DNA from: Bacillota bacterium
GTDB taxonomy: Bacteria; Bacillota; Clostridia; Acetivibrionales; JAMNYG01
Length of the DNA stretch: 38,639 bases
Assembly: GCA_023622945.1 (NCBI GenBank)
Contig: JAMNYG010000200.1
Coordinates: 1-38,639, forward strand
Direction: 5' to 3'
The notes under the pieces were generated by a model. It was not told where the DNA came from. It ran no database searches and saw only the letters and a list, made by a program, of their open reading frames with translations. Each line of letters opens with the position of its first letter. Within the stretch, counting starts at the first letter, position 1. A program made the translations under genes and the position numbers. This document shows positions 11,406 through 21,510 of this stretch, piece after piece.

Positions 11406-11426
11406 CAAAGTTATCTGGAGGATAAT

Positions 11427-12074
11427 ATGAGATTGATTATATTAGGTGCACCGGGTGCAGGAAAAGGAACACAGGCAGCCATTCTTTCAGAAAAACTGAA
11501 TATACCTCATATATCAACCGGTGACATATTCAGAAACTCAATAAGAATGGGCACCGAACTTGGAAAAGAAGCCAAGGAATATATTGACAAGGGACTTCTG
11601 GTACCTGATGAGCTGACTATACAAATTGTAAAGGAAAGGCTCAACAAGGATGACTGCAGAAAGGGATTTATTCTGGACGGGTTCCCCAGGACCATACCCC
11701 AGGCCGAGTACCTTGAAAAGGCTCTGGAGGAGATGGGTGTGTCCCTGGATGTGGTATTGAATATCCATGTACCCGATGAGGAGATAGTTAAAAGGCTTTC
11801 AGGAAGAAGAGTATGTCCCAACTGCGGTGCCAGCTATCATGTGTTGTATAACCCTCCTGAAGTTGAAGGTATATGCGACTCCTGCAGCCACAAGGTAGTA
11901 CAAAGAGAAGATGATAAGGAAGAAACGGTTAAAAACAGGCTTAAGACATACCATGATCAAACTGAGCCTCTTATAGATTTTTACAGGAACAAAGGCAAAC
12001 TTGTGACAGTTGTCGGACAGGAAAAGCTTGAGGATACCACAAGTAATGTGTTGAAGGCGTTAGGTGTAAGCTGA
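11427..12074 (+). CDS. adk: Adenylate kinase with Cys-type lid
   Basis: GAPGAGKGTQAAIL; CPNCGASYH...CDSC lid; DGFPRT. Confidence 0.98.
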   Translation: MRLIILGAPGAGKGTQAAILSEKLNIPHISTGDIFRNSIRMGTELGKEAKEYIDKGLLVPDELTIQIVKERLNKDDCRKGFILDGFPRTIPQAEYLEKALEEMGVSLDVVLNIHVPDEEIVKRLSGRRVCPNCGASYHVLYNPPEVEGICDSCSHKVVQREDDKEETVKNRLKTYHDQTEPLIDFYRNKGKLVTVVGQEKLEDTTSNVLKALGVS

Positions 12075-12841
12075 TGATTTCAATAAAGTCCAGGACCGAG
12101 ATTGATCAGATGAGGAAAGCCGGGGAGATAGTGGCTGTTGCCCTCGAAAAGATGCGGGAGGCAATTAAACCCGGAGTTACTACCTTGGAGCTTGACAGGA
12201 TAGCTGAAGAATATATAACCAAATGCGGAGCTATACCTTCATTTAAAGGTTATAAGGGGTTGCCGGGAGCTATTGACTATCCGGCAAGCATTTGTGCATC
12301 GGTGAACAATGAGGTAGTCCATGGGATACCCGGTTTAAAGGTGCTAAAAGATGGAGATATTATAAGTATTGATATCGGAGTCTGTCTTAACGGCTATCAC
12401 GCTGATGCAGCACGGACTTTTCCTGTGGGGAATGTATCAAGTGAGGCTCAGAGATTGATCGATGTTACCAGGCAAAGTTTCTATGAAGGAATAAAGCATG
12501 CGGTCATAGGCAACAGGATAATAGATATATCATCAGCTATACAGGATTATGTTGAGAAAAACGGATTTTCTGTTGTAAGAGATTATGTTGGGCACGGAAT
12601 TGGGACAAAAATGCATGAACCTCCTCAGATACCCAATTATCGCACCAGGGAAAAAGGTCCACGGCTGCAGTCCGGCATGACGTTGGCAGTAGAGCCGATG
12701 GTCAATCAGGGAACATACAGGATTGTGTTGCTTGATAACTATTGGACTGTTGTTACTGCTGACGGGAAACTGTCGGCCCATTATGAAAACACCATCGCAA
12801 TTACTGACGACGGCCCGGTTATTCTGACCAAACTTTTGTAA
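12074..12841 (+). CDS. map: Type I methionine aminopeptidase
   Basis: IDIGVCLNGYHADAARTF; GHGIGTKMHEPP; TLAVEPM. Confidence 0.98.
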   Translation: MISIKSRTEIDQMRKAGEIVAVALEKMREAIKPGVTTLELDRIAEEYITKCGAIPSFKGYKGLPGAIDYPASICASVNNEVVHGIPGLKVLKDGDIISIDIGVCLNGYHADAARTFPVGNVSSEAQRLIDVTRQSFYEGIKHAVIGNRIIDISSAIQDYVEKNGFSVVRDYVGHGIGTKMHEPPQIPNYRTREKGPRLQSGMTLAVEPMVNQGTYRIVLLDNYWTVVTADGKLSAHYENTIAITDDGPVILTKLL

Positions 12842-12925
12842 CGCCGGTCAGAATATTGGTGAGATGGGTTTGTAGTTGCATGGTGAATGTGCTCATGTAT
12901 ACTCTGTTGACAGGAGTGAGTTTGT

Positions 12926-13207
12926 TTGAATGTAACACTGGGTCAGGTAGTATACTCAAAAGCTGGACGGGATGCTGGCAGAAGGTTCGTAATAGTCGGA
13001 GTTATCGATAAACTATATGTCCATATCTCCGACGGGGACCTCAGAAAAATAGAAAAACCAAAGAAGAAAAAAATAAAGCATCTGTTGTTGACAGGAGATG
13101 TAATTGAGACTTTACGCATCAAGCTGGAGAACCGGCAGAGGGTTTCTAACGCTGAAATAAGAAAAGCCCTGGCGGCATTGGATAAAGAATCTGATATGAG
13201 TGAATAG
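12926..13207 (+). CDS. KOW-domain RNA-binding protein (L14e-like), TTG start
   Basis: LGQVVYSKAGRDAGRRFVIVGVID; typical position between map and infA in clostridia. Confidence 0.85.
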   Translation: MNVTLGQVVYSKAGRDAGRRFVIVGVIDKLYVHISDGDLRKIEKPKKKKIKHLLLTGDVIETLRIKLENRQRVSNAEIRKALAALDKESDMSE

Positions 13208-13231
13208 TCGGATGTAAGGAGGTTTTGGAAC

Positions 13232-13450
13232 TTGCCCAAGGATGATGCTATTGAAGTTGAAGGTAGAGTAATAGAAGCGTTGCCTAACGCAATGTTTACA
13301 GTAGAGCTGGAAAATGGACACAGGGTATTGGCCCATATTTCCGGCAAATTAAGGATGAACTTTATAAAAATCCTTCCCGGAGATAAGGTCACACTTGAAT
13401 TGTCACCCTATGACCTTACAAGGGGAAGGATCGTCTGGAGAGCAAAGTAA
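13232..13450 (+). CDS. infA: Translation initiation factor IF-1 (TTG start)
   Basis: [37 protein letters not shown]. Confidence 0.97.
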   Translation: MPKDDAIEVEGRVIEALPNAMFTVELENGHRVLAHISGKLRMNFIKILPGDKVTLELSPYDLTRGRIVWRAK

Positions 13451-13483
13451 CCTTAGAGCAAGTAACCTTAAGGAGGATCAAAG

Positions 13484-13597
13484 ATGAAGGTTAAACCGTC
13501 TGTAAAAGTTATATGCGAAAAATGCAAAATTATCAGAAGAAAAGGCAGAGTAAGAGTTATATGTGAAAATCCCAAGCACAAACAAAAACAGGGATAA
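13484..13597 (+). CDS. rpmJ: 50S ribosomal protein L36, 37 aa (absent from ORF track because of length)
   Basis: [40 protein letters not shown] aaggagg. Confidence 0.97.
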   Translation: MKVKPSVKVICEKCKIIRRKGRVRVICENPKHKQKQG

Positions 13598-13644
13598 CAA
13601 TGGTTAATGTTTATTGCGATTTTGGGACCTTATTGGCAAGATTG

Positions 13645-13688
13645 CATCGCAGGGGGCGGCTGCATGATTTTTATCATGCCCTGTGGTG
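13645..13688 (+). promoter_or_regulatory. Structured leader hairpin upstream of rpsM (alpha-operon intergenic region)
   Basis: CATCGCAGGG / CCCTGTGGTG form 10 contiguous pairs (with G-U), an 8-nt bulge, then CATGAT-TTTT-ATCATG. Confidence 0.5.
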
Positions 13689-13734
13689 TTAATTTATATG
13701 ACACAATTGTAAACCTTGGAGGTGTAAAGTAAAG

Positions 13735-14106
13735 ATGGCGCGTATTGCCGGAGTAGATTTGCCAAGAGAAAAAAGGGTCGATGTCGGCCTGACTTATATC
13801 TTTGGTATAGGAAAAGCCAGAGCGAACGAAATATTGGAAAAGACAGGCATTAATCCTGCCACAAGGGTAAGAGATCTGACCGATGACGAGATCAGCAGGT
13901 TAAGGGAAATAATCGACAGAGAATATAAAGTTGAAGGTGACCTCAGAAGAGAGATTGCCCTGAACATCAAGAGACTGATTGAAATCGGCTGTTACAGAGG
14001 CAGAAGACACAGAGCTGGCCTTCCTGTTAGGGGACAGAGGACAAGGACTAATGCCAGGACAAGAAAAGGGCCTAAGAAAACTGTCGGAGTTCAAAGAAAG
14101 AAGTAA
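13735..14106 (+). CDS. rpsM: 30S ribosomal protein S13
   Basis: [26 protein letters not shown]. Confidence 0.98.
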   Translation: MARIAGVDLPREKRVDVGLTYIFGIGKARANEILEKTGINPATRVRDLTDDEISRLREIIDREYKVEGDLRREIALNIKRLIEIGCYRGRRHRAGLPVRGQRTRTNARTRKGPKKTVGVQRKK

Positions 14107-14124
14107 AAGGAGGTTAGCGATTAA

Positions 14125-14523
14125 ATGGCTGTTAAGAGTGCAAGAAGGACTACCAGAAAGAGAAAAGAACGCAAGAATATTGAACACGGGGCAGCTCATA
14201 TTCGTTCAACATTCAACAATACAATTGTAACCATAACTGATACCGCAGGAAATGCAATTTCGTGGGCAAGTGCAGGCGCTTTGGGGTTCAGAGGTTCAAG
14301 GAAAAGCACTCCTTTTGCCGCTCAGATGGCTGCTGAAGCTGCAGCAAAGGCTGCCATGGAGCATGGCCTTAAGACCGTGGAAGTTTACGTTAAAGGCCCC
14401 GGTGCAGGAAGGGAAGCTGCAATCAGGGCATTGCAGGCTGCAGGGCTTGAGGTCAGCCTCATTAAGGACGTGACACCCATTCCTCATAACGGCTGCAGAC
14501 CGCCAAAGAGGAGAAGAGTATAA
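14125..14523 (+). CDS. rpsK: 30S ribosomal protein S11
   Basis: [43 protein letters not shown]. Confidence 0.98.
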   Translation: MAVKSARRTTRKRKERKNIEHGAAHIRSTFNNTIVTITDTAGNAISWASAGALGFRGSRKSTPFAAQMAAEAAAKAAMEHGLKTVEVYVKGPGAGREAAIRALQAAGLEVSLIKDVTPIPHNGCRPPKRRRV

Positions 14524-14560
14524 TTGATTCATACTAAGATGTTGGAGGTGTAATATATAG

Positions 14561-15187
14561 ATGGCAAGGTATACTGACGCATCGTGCAGGCTCTGCCGCA
14601 GGGAAGGGGAGAAGCTTTTCCTTAAGGGCCAAAGATGCTATACAAATAAATGTGCGGTTACAAGAAGAGTTTATGCTCCCGGACAGCATGGGCAGCAGAG
14701 AAAGAAATTGTCCGAGTACGGAATACAGCTTCGTGAAAAGCAAAAGGCAAGAAGATTTTACGGAATCCTTGAAAGACAATTCAGAAGATACTTTGAAATG
14801 GCTACCAAGAAAAAGGGTGTAACAGGTGAAAATCTTCTTCAAATCCTTGAATCCAGGCTTGACAATGTAGTATACAGGCTCGGGCTCGCAACATCAAGAC
14901 CTGAAGCAAGGCAGCTGGTAAATCACGGGCATTTCACTGTTAATGGCAAGAAGGTTAACATTCCGTCCTACCTGGTTAAGGTTGGGGATGTGATAGCTGT
15001 AAGGGAAAAAAGCAAAAGCTCACCCAAGTTTAAGGCTATCAGGGAAGTTACCGAAGGAAAGCTTATTCCCAAGTGGCTTGAGCTTGATGCCGATAACTTA
15101 ACCGGAAAAGTTGTTTCGCTTCCTGCCAGGGAAGATATCGATATACCCATTCAGGAACACCTTATTGTTGAGTTGTATTCCAAGTAA
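14561..15187 (+). CDS. rpsD: 30S ribosomal protein S4
   Basis: [51 protein letters not shown]. Confidence 0.98.
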   Translation: MARYTDASCRLCRREGEKLFLKGQRCYTNKCAVTRRVYAPGQHGQQRKKLSEYGIQLREKQKARRFYGILERQFRRYFEMATKKKGVTGENLLQILESRLDNVVYRLGLATSRPEARQLVNHGHFTVNGKKVNIPSYLVKVGDVIAVREKSKSSPKFKAIREVTEGKLIPKWLELDADNLTGKVVSLPAREDIDIPIQEHLIVELYSK

Positions 15188-15329
15188 TGATATAAGCAGA
15201 ACTTGGATCAGCAACTGAAGACAGGGTTTATTGCACCGGACAGTGCTTAAAGAGATAAACAGATCGTGATAATTGATTTGAATCAGTTGCCCTCAATTGA
15301 AAACCAAGCATAACAAAGGAGGGTTTTTG

Positions 15330-16277
15330 GTGATTGAAATAGAAAAGCCGAAAATTGAGTGCGTAGCCAGCAGTGAGGATAACACGTATGGAAAATTCGT
15401 GGTAGAGCCCCTTGAAAGAGGCTACGGGATCACCCTGGGGAATTCTCTCAGAAGAATCCTGTTGTCTTCCTTGCCGGGTGTAGCCGTGACATCTATAAAA
15501 ATAGACGGGGTCCTTCATGAGTTTTCAATAATCCCGGGTGTAATTGAAGATGTCACTGAAATCATTCTCAATGTTAAAGGGCTGGCTCTTAAGCTTCACA
15601 GTGACAGTCCCAAGACCATATATATAGATGTCGACAGGGAAGGACCGGTAACTGCTGCGGATATAGTTGCTGATTCAGATGTGGAAATCCTCAATCCTGA
15701 TCACCATATAGCTACGTTAAACGGCGACAGGCGGTTTTATATGGAGATGACCATAAATAAAAGCAGAGGATATGTCCCTGCAGAGAAAAACAAACAGCCG
15801 GGACAGCCTATAGGAATAATACCGGTTGACTCCATATATTCTCCTGTAAGAAAGGTAAACTATACGGTGGAAAACGCCCGTGTAGGACAAGTTACGGACT
15901 ATGACAAGCTTACCCTTGAAGTCTGGACCAATGGCACCATTAAACCTGATGAAGCCATAAGCCTTGGGGCCAAGATTTTAAGCGAACACCTGAACCTTTT
16001 CATAGATCTTTCCGATCGGGCAAAGAATGCCGAAATCATGGTTGAAAAGGAAGAGACCAAGAAAGACAAGATACTGGAGATGACAATTGAAGAGCTTGAC
16101 CTTTCAGTCAGATCCTACAACTGCCTGAAGAGAGCAGGAATAAATACTTTACAGGAACTGACCAGCAAGACGGAAGAAGATATGATGAAGGTAAGAAATC
16201 TTGGAAAGAAGTCTCTCGAGGAAGTAATTTCGAAACTTCATGCGTTGGGACTTTCCCTTGCACCAAGCGAGGACTGA
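15330..16277 (+). CDS. rpoA: RNA polymerase subunit alpha (GTG 15330; ORF track start 15297)
   Basis: [25 protein letters not shown]-terminal domain [27 protein letters not shown] before GTG 15330. Confidence 0.97.
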   Translation: MIEIEKPKIECVASSEDNTYGKFVVEPLERGYGITLGNSLRRILLSSLPGVAVTSIKIDGVLHEFSIIPGVIEDVTEIILNVKGLALKLHSDSPKTIYIDVDREGPVTAADIVADSDVEILNPDHHIATLNGDRRFYMEMTINKSRGYVPAEKNKQPGQPIGIIPVDSIYSPVRKVNYTVENARVGQVTDYDKLTLEVWTNGTIKPDEAISLGAKILSEHLNLFIDLSDRAKNAEIMVEKEETKKDKILEMTIEELDLSVRSYNCLKRAGINTLQELTSKTEEDMMKVRNLGKKSLEEVISKLHALGLSLAPSED

Positions 16278-16323
16278 CATCGAAAAGCGGACTGTTATAT
16301 AATTACAAGGGAGGGATATGACA

Positions 16324-16848
16324 ATGCCTAGTCAAAGAAAGTTAGGCCGTACTACCGATCAGAGGAAGGCAATGCTGAGAAGCTTAGTAACAGCATTGTT
16401 TCAGCACGGCAAGATTGTAACCACAGAGGCAAGAGCCAAGGAAGTAAAAAATATTGCTGAAAAGCTGATAGCAATGGCAGTGAGGGAAACTGACAACTTC
16501 ACCTCAAAGCAGATAAAGATAAGTTCAGCAAAACTTGACAGTGCCGGAAGGAAGATTACCAAGACCGTTACATCCAGGAACGGCAGAAAATATGAAGTTG
16601 TAGACAGGGAAGAAAAGACCGACATGGTTACCGTTGACAGCCCTTCACGCTTACATGCTAGAAGGCAGATAATTTCATGGCTTTACAGGGTCAAGGATGC
16701 CAACGGCAAAAATATTAATCTTGCCGATAAACTCTTTGATGAAATCGCACCTAAGTATAAAGACAAAAACGGTGGGTATACAAGGATCTACAAATTAGGT
16801 CCCAGGAGAGGAGACGCAGCAGAACAGGTTGTGCTGGAGCTGGTCTAA
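16324..16848 (+). CDS. rplQ: 50S ribosomal protein L17 with ~50-aa internal insertion
   Basis: [28 protein letters not shown]...[25 protein letters not shown]. Confidence 0.96.
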   Translation: MPSQRKLGRTTDQRKAMLRSLVTALFQHGKIVTTEARAKEVKNIAEKLIAMAVRETDNFTSKQIKISSAKLDSAGRKITKTVTSRNGRKYEVVDREEKTDMVTVDSPSRLHARRQIISWLYRVKDANGKNINLADKLFDEIAPKYKDKNGGYTRIYKLGPRRGDAAEQVVLELV

Positions 16849-16872
16849 AAAGTAACTGTACGTGATAAGATG

Positions 16873-16901
16873 ACACTCCTAGCGGATGATAGGAGTGTTT
16901 C
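16873..16901 (+). terminator. Terminator after rplQ (ACACTCCTA / TAGGAGTGT + TTT)
   Basis: Perfect 9-bp stem, 8-nt loop. Confidence 0.65.
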
Positions 16902-16938
16902 GTTTGAAAAAGAGTGTACCCCGTAATGCTGTTTTTGT

Positions 16939-16968
16939 GGGGCACTTCAGGAGAAGAAGTGTCCCTTT
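16939..16968 (+). terminator. Second hairpin after rplQ (GGGGCACTTC / GAAGTGTCCC + TTT)
   Basis: 10-bp stem with one G-U, short T tail. Confidence 0.5.
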
Positions 16969-17142
16969 GTGTTTATCCTGGGATGAGGCTTGGACAAAAA
17001 CTTGCCTTATCCCTGATTTTATATCATTATATATTATGATTAACCAAATGTCAGGTTATTTGATTAACTAAAGTATGAGTACATGATTGACTAAGACTTG
17101 TGAAAGCTTCCCACTTTTATATTAAACGGCGAGCGGTGATAT

Positions 17143-18006
17143 ATGGATAGCAAAATTATAAAGGCTGAAAATGTAAAATACGAATACAAGTCATATAACG
17201 ATGAAAAACAAAATGTAAGGGCAGTTGACGGAATCAGTCTTGAAGTGGAAAAAGGGCAGTTTATTGTGGTCATAGGACGCAACGGTTCAGGCAAATCCAC
17301 TTTTGCAAGGCTTCTGAACGCCCTGTTAATCCCCCTGGAAGGCGTAGTGTATATAAAGGGAATGGACACCCGGGACAATGAAAATCTTTGGGAAATAAGA
17401 AGAACAGCGGGAATGGTGTTTCAGAATCCTGACAACCAGATTATCGGCACCACCGTCGAAGAGGACATTGCTTTCGGTCCTGAAAACCTGGGAGTAGCTC
17501 CCGGGGAAATCCGAAAGCGCGTTGATGATGCCCTTGCTGCTGTAAATATATTTGAGCTTAAGAAGGATGCACCTCATCTTCTTTCCGGAGGACAGAAGCA
17601 AAGGGTGGCAATTGCAGGGGTTCTTGCAATGAAGCCTGAGTGTATAATACTTGATGAAGCCACTTCTATGCTGGATCCTGTTGGCAGAAGAGAAGTGATG
17701 AAAATTTTGAAGAAGCTCAATAAGGAAGACGGAATAACAGTAATACATATAACTCATTACATGGATGAAGCTTATTCGGCAGACAGGGTAATAATAATTG
17801 ATTCAGGACGGATTATAATTGACGGCCCGCCCAAAAAAGTGTTTTGCCAGGTCGAACGCATTAAAAGCCTGGGACTGGATGTACCACAGGTTACCGAACT
17901 GTTTTATGAGCTCAGGAAAATGGGCTATAATCTGCCTGCCGATGTCCTCAGCGTGGATGAAGCTTATGAAGCTCTTCTTGGCGCCATCAGAGGAAAGCGG
18001 TTATAG
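17143..18006 (+). CDS. ecfA1: ECF transporter ATPase EcfA1
   Basis: [51 protein letters not shown]; position after rplQ. Confidence 0.93.
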   Translation: MDSKIIKAENVKYEYKSYNDEKQNVRAVDGISLEVEKGQFIVVIGRNGSGKSTFARLLNALLIPLEGVVYIKGMDTRDNENLWEIRRTAGMVFQNPDNQIIGTTVEEDIAFGPENLGVAPGEIRKRVDDALAAVNIFELKKDAPHLLSGGQKQRVAIAGVLAMKPECIILDEATSMLDPVGRREVMKILKKLNKEDGITVIHITHYMDEAYSADRVIIIDSGRIIIDGPPKKVFCQVERIKSLGLDVPQVTELFYELRKMGYNLPADVLSVDEAYEALLGAIRGKRL

Positions 18007-18017
18007 GAGGGTATCCG

Positions 18018-18866
18018 ATGTCAATCATAGTAGAAGGCCTGTATCATATATACATGAAAGGCAGTCCCTTTGAAAAGGTAGCATTGAAAGATGTAAATAT
18101 GAGAATAGACGATGGAGAATTTGTCGGCATCATTGGGCATACCGGTTCCGGCAAATCAACCCTTGTGCAGCATTTCAACGGTTTGCTCAAACCTTCAGCC
18201 GGAAAGGTGATTATCAACGGTACCGACACATCGGAAAAGAACCTTAAGGAATTAAGAAGACAAGTGGGTTTGGTCTTTCAATACCCTGAGCATCAATTGT
18301 TTGAAGAGACGGTGTATAAGGAAGTCGCTTTCGGACTGGTAAAGCAGGGAATGGAGGAAGATCGGATAAAAGACCGGGTCAGATGGGCACTGGGCATGGT
18401 AGGACTTGGCGAGGAATATCTTGAGAAATCTCCCTTTGAACTTTCCGGGGGACAAAAACGCCGTGTTGCAATAGCCGGAGTAATTGCCCTGAAGCCAAGC
18501 ATACTGGTTCTGGATGAACCTGCTGCGGGTCTTGATCCTAAAGGAAGAGAGGAAATTTTTTCTTTCATTTCAAATCTCCATGCCACCATGGGGATTACGG
18601 TAATACTTGTTTCCCATAGTATGGAGGATATCGCAAGGCTCACAAAAAGGGTAATTGTTATGAACAAGGGAACCGTTGAGATGGACGGAGCACCTGCAGA
18701 TGTATTTCAAAATGCAGAAAAGCTGGAGGAAATAGGTTTATCAGTTCCGCAGATTACATACCTGATGATGAAATTGAAGAAAGTAATTCCTGAAATTAAT
18801 GAAAAGATATTTACAGTTGCTGAAGCAAAAAATGAAATAGCCAAATACCTTGGGGGTATACGATGA
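18018..18866 (+). CDS. ecfA2: ECF transporter ATPase EcfA2
   Basis: GHTGSGKSTLVQHFNGLLKP; LSGGQKRRVAIAGVIALKPSILVLDEPAAGLDP. Confidence 0.93.
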   Translation: MSIIVEGLYHIYMKGSPFEKVALKDVNMRIDDGEFVGIIGHTGSGKSTLVQHFNGLLKPSAGKVIINGTDTSEKNLKELRRQVGLVFQYPEHQLFEETVYKEVAFGLVKQGMEEDRIKDRVRWALGMVGLGEEYLEKSPFELSGGQKRRVAIAGVIALKPSILVLDEPAAGLDPKGREEIFSFISNLHATMGITVILVSHSMEDIARLTKRVIVMNKGTVEMDGAPADVFQNAEKLEEIGLSVPQITYLMMKLKKVIPEINEKIFTVAEAKNEIAKYLGGIR

Positions 18867-19666
18867 TTAAGAATATAACAATCGGGCAGTATATTCCGGG
18901 GCAATCGCTGCTTCACAGGGCAGATCCCAGAGTCAAGATAATACTCATGATAATATATATGGTGGATTTATTCGCAGTAGTCAACAGCTACTACACTTAT
19001 GCCGCTTTTTTGATTTTTACCCTGATGGTAATTGTCAGTTCAGACATTCCCGTAAGCTATACATTGAGAGGGATCAAACCTATACTGTTTATAGTGATTT
19101 TTACGGCCATCATAAATATATTTACAACCGAAGGCAAGCCTGTTTTTGAAGCAGGGTTTGTACACATAACTTATGAGGGTCTCGATATGGCGGCAAAGAT
19201 GGCAATCAGGCTTTCCCTCATGGTTATAGGAGGCTCACTTCTTACGTTAACCACCACTCCCATAATGCTTACCGACGGCATAGAAAAGCTTATGTCGCCG
19301 CTGAAAAAAATTAAAGTCCCGGTACATGAAATTGCCATGATGATGACCATTGCACTCAGGTTTATACCTACATTAATGGATGAAACCGAAAAAATAATGA
19401 AGGCCCAGTCAGCAAGGGGCGCGGACTTCGATACCGGAAGCCTCATACAGAGGGCAAGAAGCTTCATACCGGTTTTAGTTCCGCTTTTTATCAGCGCTTT
19501 CAGGAGAGCCGATGAGCTGGCAACGGCAATGGAAGCCCGCTGTTACAGGGGCAGCGCAGGTCGTACGAGAATGAGGCAGCTTCGTGTAGGTTTTCCGGAT
19601 TTTGTACTGGTTGCCGTTATGGCGGTCTTTACCACGGGACTGGTTTTTCTGGAATATTATATATGA
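18863..19666 (+). CDS. ecfT: ECF transporter transmembrane protein EcfT
   Basis: Multi-TM; QSARGADFDTGSLIQRARSFIPVLVPLFISAFRRADELATAMEARCYRG. Confidence 0.93.
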   Translation: MIKNITIGQYIPGQSLLHRADPRVKIILMIIYMVDLFAVVNSYYTYAAFLIFTLMVIVSSDIPVSYTLRGIKPILFIVIFTAIINIFTTEGKPVFEAGFVHITYEGLDMAAKMAIRLSLMVIGGSLLTLTTTPIMLTDGIEKLMSPLKKIKVPVHEIAMMMTIALRFIPTLMDETEKIMKAQSARGADFDTGSLIQRARSFIPVLVPLFISAFRRADELATAMEARCYRGSAGRTRMRQLRVGFPDFVLVAVMAVFTTGLVFLEYYI

Positions 19667-20016
19667 TATGTGTTGATAATGATTTTTTTTATTGATATTA
19701 TTAAATTGGCGGAATATTGAAAATGCCGGGTAAACTGATGGCAGATTGAGAATATCCAGCCCTGAAACGTTTAGATATAAATCATGAAATGCATAAGAGA
19801 TACTGATATGAGACAGAGATGGGAATTCTTACATTATATATTATCAGATAAAGATGCTTTTTATATTGGAAAGACATGCTCATGTCATGTACATGCTAGG
19901 TGTAAGAAAACAAATTTTCCGGCAATAAAATTGCCTGAAAATTCAAAAGATATATTTAAGCTTAACTAAATATTCAAAAGGTATAAATAATTTAATATAT
20001 GCAGGAGGAAGGTTAT

Positions 20017-21420
20017 ATGAGTCTTAACGTTTCAAATTACAAGCCCAAATTGTTGCCTGTTCTGGACAAGGATTTCCGTCCCGCAGTTCTGGAAAACAGA
20101 GCCTTTATTGAAGGTGTGGAAAAGTCGGGCAAAGGAGTTCCTCTGGCAATTGCATTGGACCGTGGAGATGGATTGATTTCCACTTATACCTCAAAAGTAT
20201 ATGCTGAAGATGCAGGCATGGATGATGCTAACTTTGCATATGTAGAACGCCTCGTGAAAACCCTTTTATGGATTAGAGGGGGCTGGAAGATAATAATCGG
20301 AGGTCCGAAAAGCGTGGGCGAATACATAAAGAAAGCCTATTCCAAGGGTGGAATCAGGGAATTTGATGCAGAGTTTATGGCAAGGGTCTATGAAAAACCT
20401 TTTACGGTTGAAGTTACCACCTACGACAAGGTACCCCCGTCAAATGAGGTTTCAAAACCAATAGGACGTCACCTTGACGGCTGCCGTATAGGCTTTGATG
20501 CAGGAGGAAGCGACCGCAAGGTATCAGCAGTTATTGACGGTGAAGCAGTGTACAGCGAAGAGGTTATTTGGCATCCCAAAACCCAGTCCGACCCTGACTA
20601 TCATTACAGGGAAATACTGGCTGCAATGAAGTCTGCTGCGGCTCATATGCCGAGGGTTGATGCCATAGGAGTAAGTTCTGCAGGCATATATGTAAACAAC
20701 CGTGTAATGGTGGCTTCACTGTTTATAAAGGTGCCTGAAGACCTTTTTGAAAAGAAAGTCAAGGATATGTACCTGAACATAGCCAAAGAAATGGGCAATG
20801 TGCCTATTGAAGTGGCAAATGACGGCGACGTTACAGCCCTGGCAGGCGCCATGAATCTGAATGATACCAATGTTTTGGGAATAGCCATGGGTACCAGCGA
20901 AGCAGGAGGTTATGTTGACGGCCATGGAAATATAACCGGCTGGCTGAACGAGCTGGCGTTTGTTCCTGTGGACTACAATCCAAACTCTGCAGTGGACGAA
21001 TGGTCCGGAGATTACGGTTGCGGAGTCAAGTATTTCTCACAGGATGCTGTCATAAAGCTGGCACCGGCTGCAGGAATAACACTTGAAGAAAGCCTTACTC
21101 CCGCTGAAAAGCTAAAAGTGGTGCAGGATCTTCACGCCAAAGGCGATGAAAGAGCGGCCAAGATATTTGAAAGCATCGGATGCTATCTTGGATATACATT
21201 AGCCCATTATGCTGACTTCTATGATATAAAGCACGTGCTCATTCTTGGACGCGTAACCTCCGGAGAGGGCGGCAACGTGATACTTAATACTGCTTCTAAA
21301 GTTCTGAAGGAAGAATTCCCGGAACTTGCTGAAAAGATAAAACTGCACCTGCCTGACGAGTCCAACAGAAGGGTAGGACAATCGATAGCTGCAGCCAGCC
21401 TTCCTGAAATAAAAAAGTAA
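20017..21420 (+). CDS. ROK/hexokinase-like sugar kinase family protein with long N-terminal region
   Basis: RIGFDAGGSDRKVSAVIDGE; EVANDGDVTALAGAM; LGIAMGTSEAGGYVD; start ATG 20017 after GGAGGAAGG. Confidence 0.75.
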   Translation: MSLNVSNYKPKLLPVLDKDFRPAVLENRAFIEGVEKSGKGVPLAIALDRGDGLISTYTSKVYAEDAGMDDANFAYVERLVKTLLWIRGGWKIIIGGPKSVGEYIKKAYSKGGIREFDAEFMARVYEKPFTVEVTTYDKVPPSNEVSKPIGRHLDGCRIGFDAGGSDRKVSAVIDGEAVYSEEVIWHPKTQSDPDYHYREILAAMKSAAAHMPRVDAIGVSSAGIYVNNRVMVASLFIKVPEDLFEKKVKDMYLNIAKEMGNVPIEVANDGDVTALAGAMNLNDTNVLGIAMGTSEAGGYVDGHGNITGWLNELAFVPVDYNPNSAVDEWSGDYGCGVKYFSQDAVIKLAPAAGITLEESLTPAEKLKVVQDLHAKGDERAAKIFESIGCYLGYTLAHYADFYDIKHVLILGRVTSGEGGNVILNTASKVLKEEFPELAEKIKLHLPDESNRRVGQSIAAASLPEIKK

Positions 21421-21510
21421 GCACGGTACGACTGGACTGATATAGAGGACACATGTCTTGTTATGAATCATTTTACGAACAATGAATCATTTTAAGAAGG
21501 AGGGACGCAT

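Noticed and set aside
19784-19969. 61-aa ORF between ecfT and the ROK-like gene
   Set aside because: No Shine-Dalgarno and no recognisable motif; the palindromic ACATG-rich stretch is short and could be chance.
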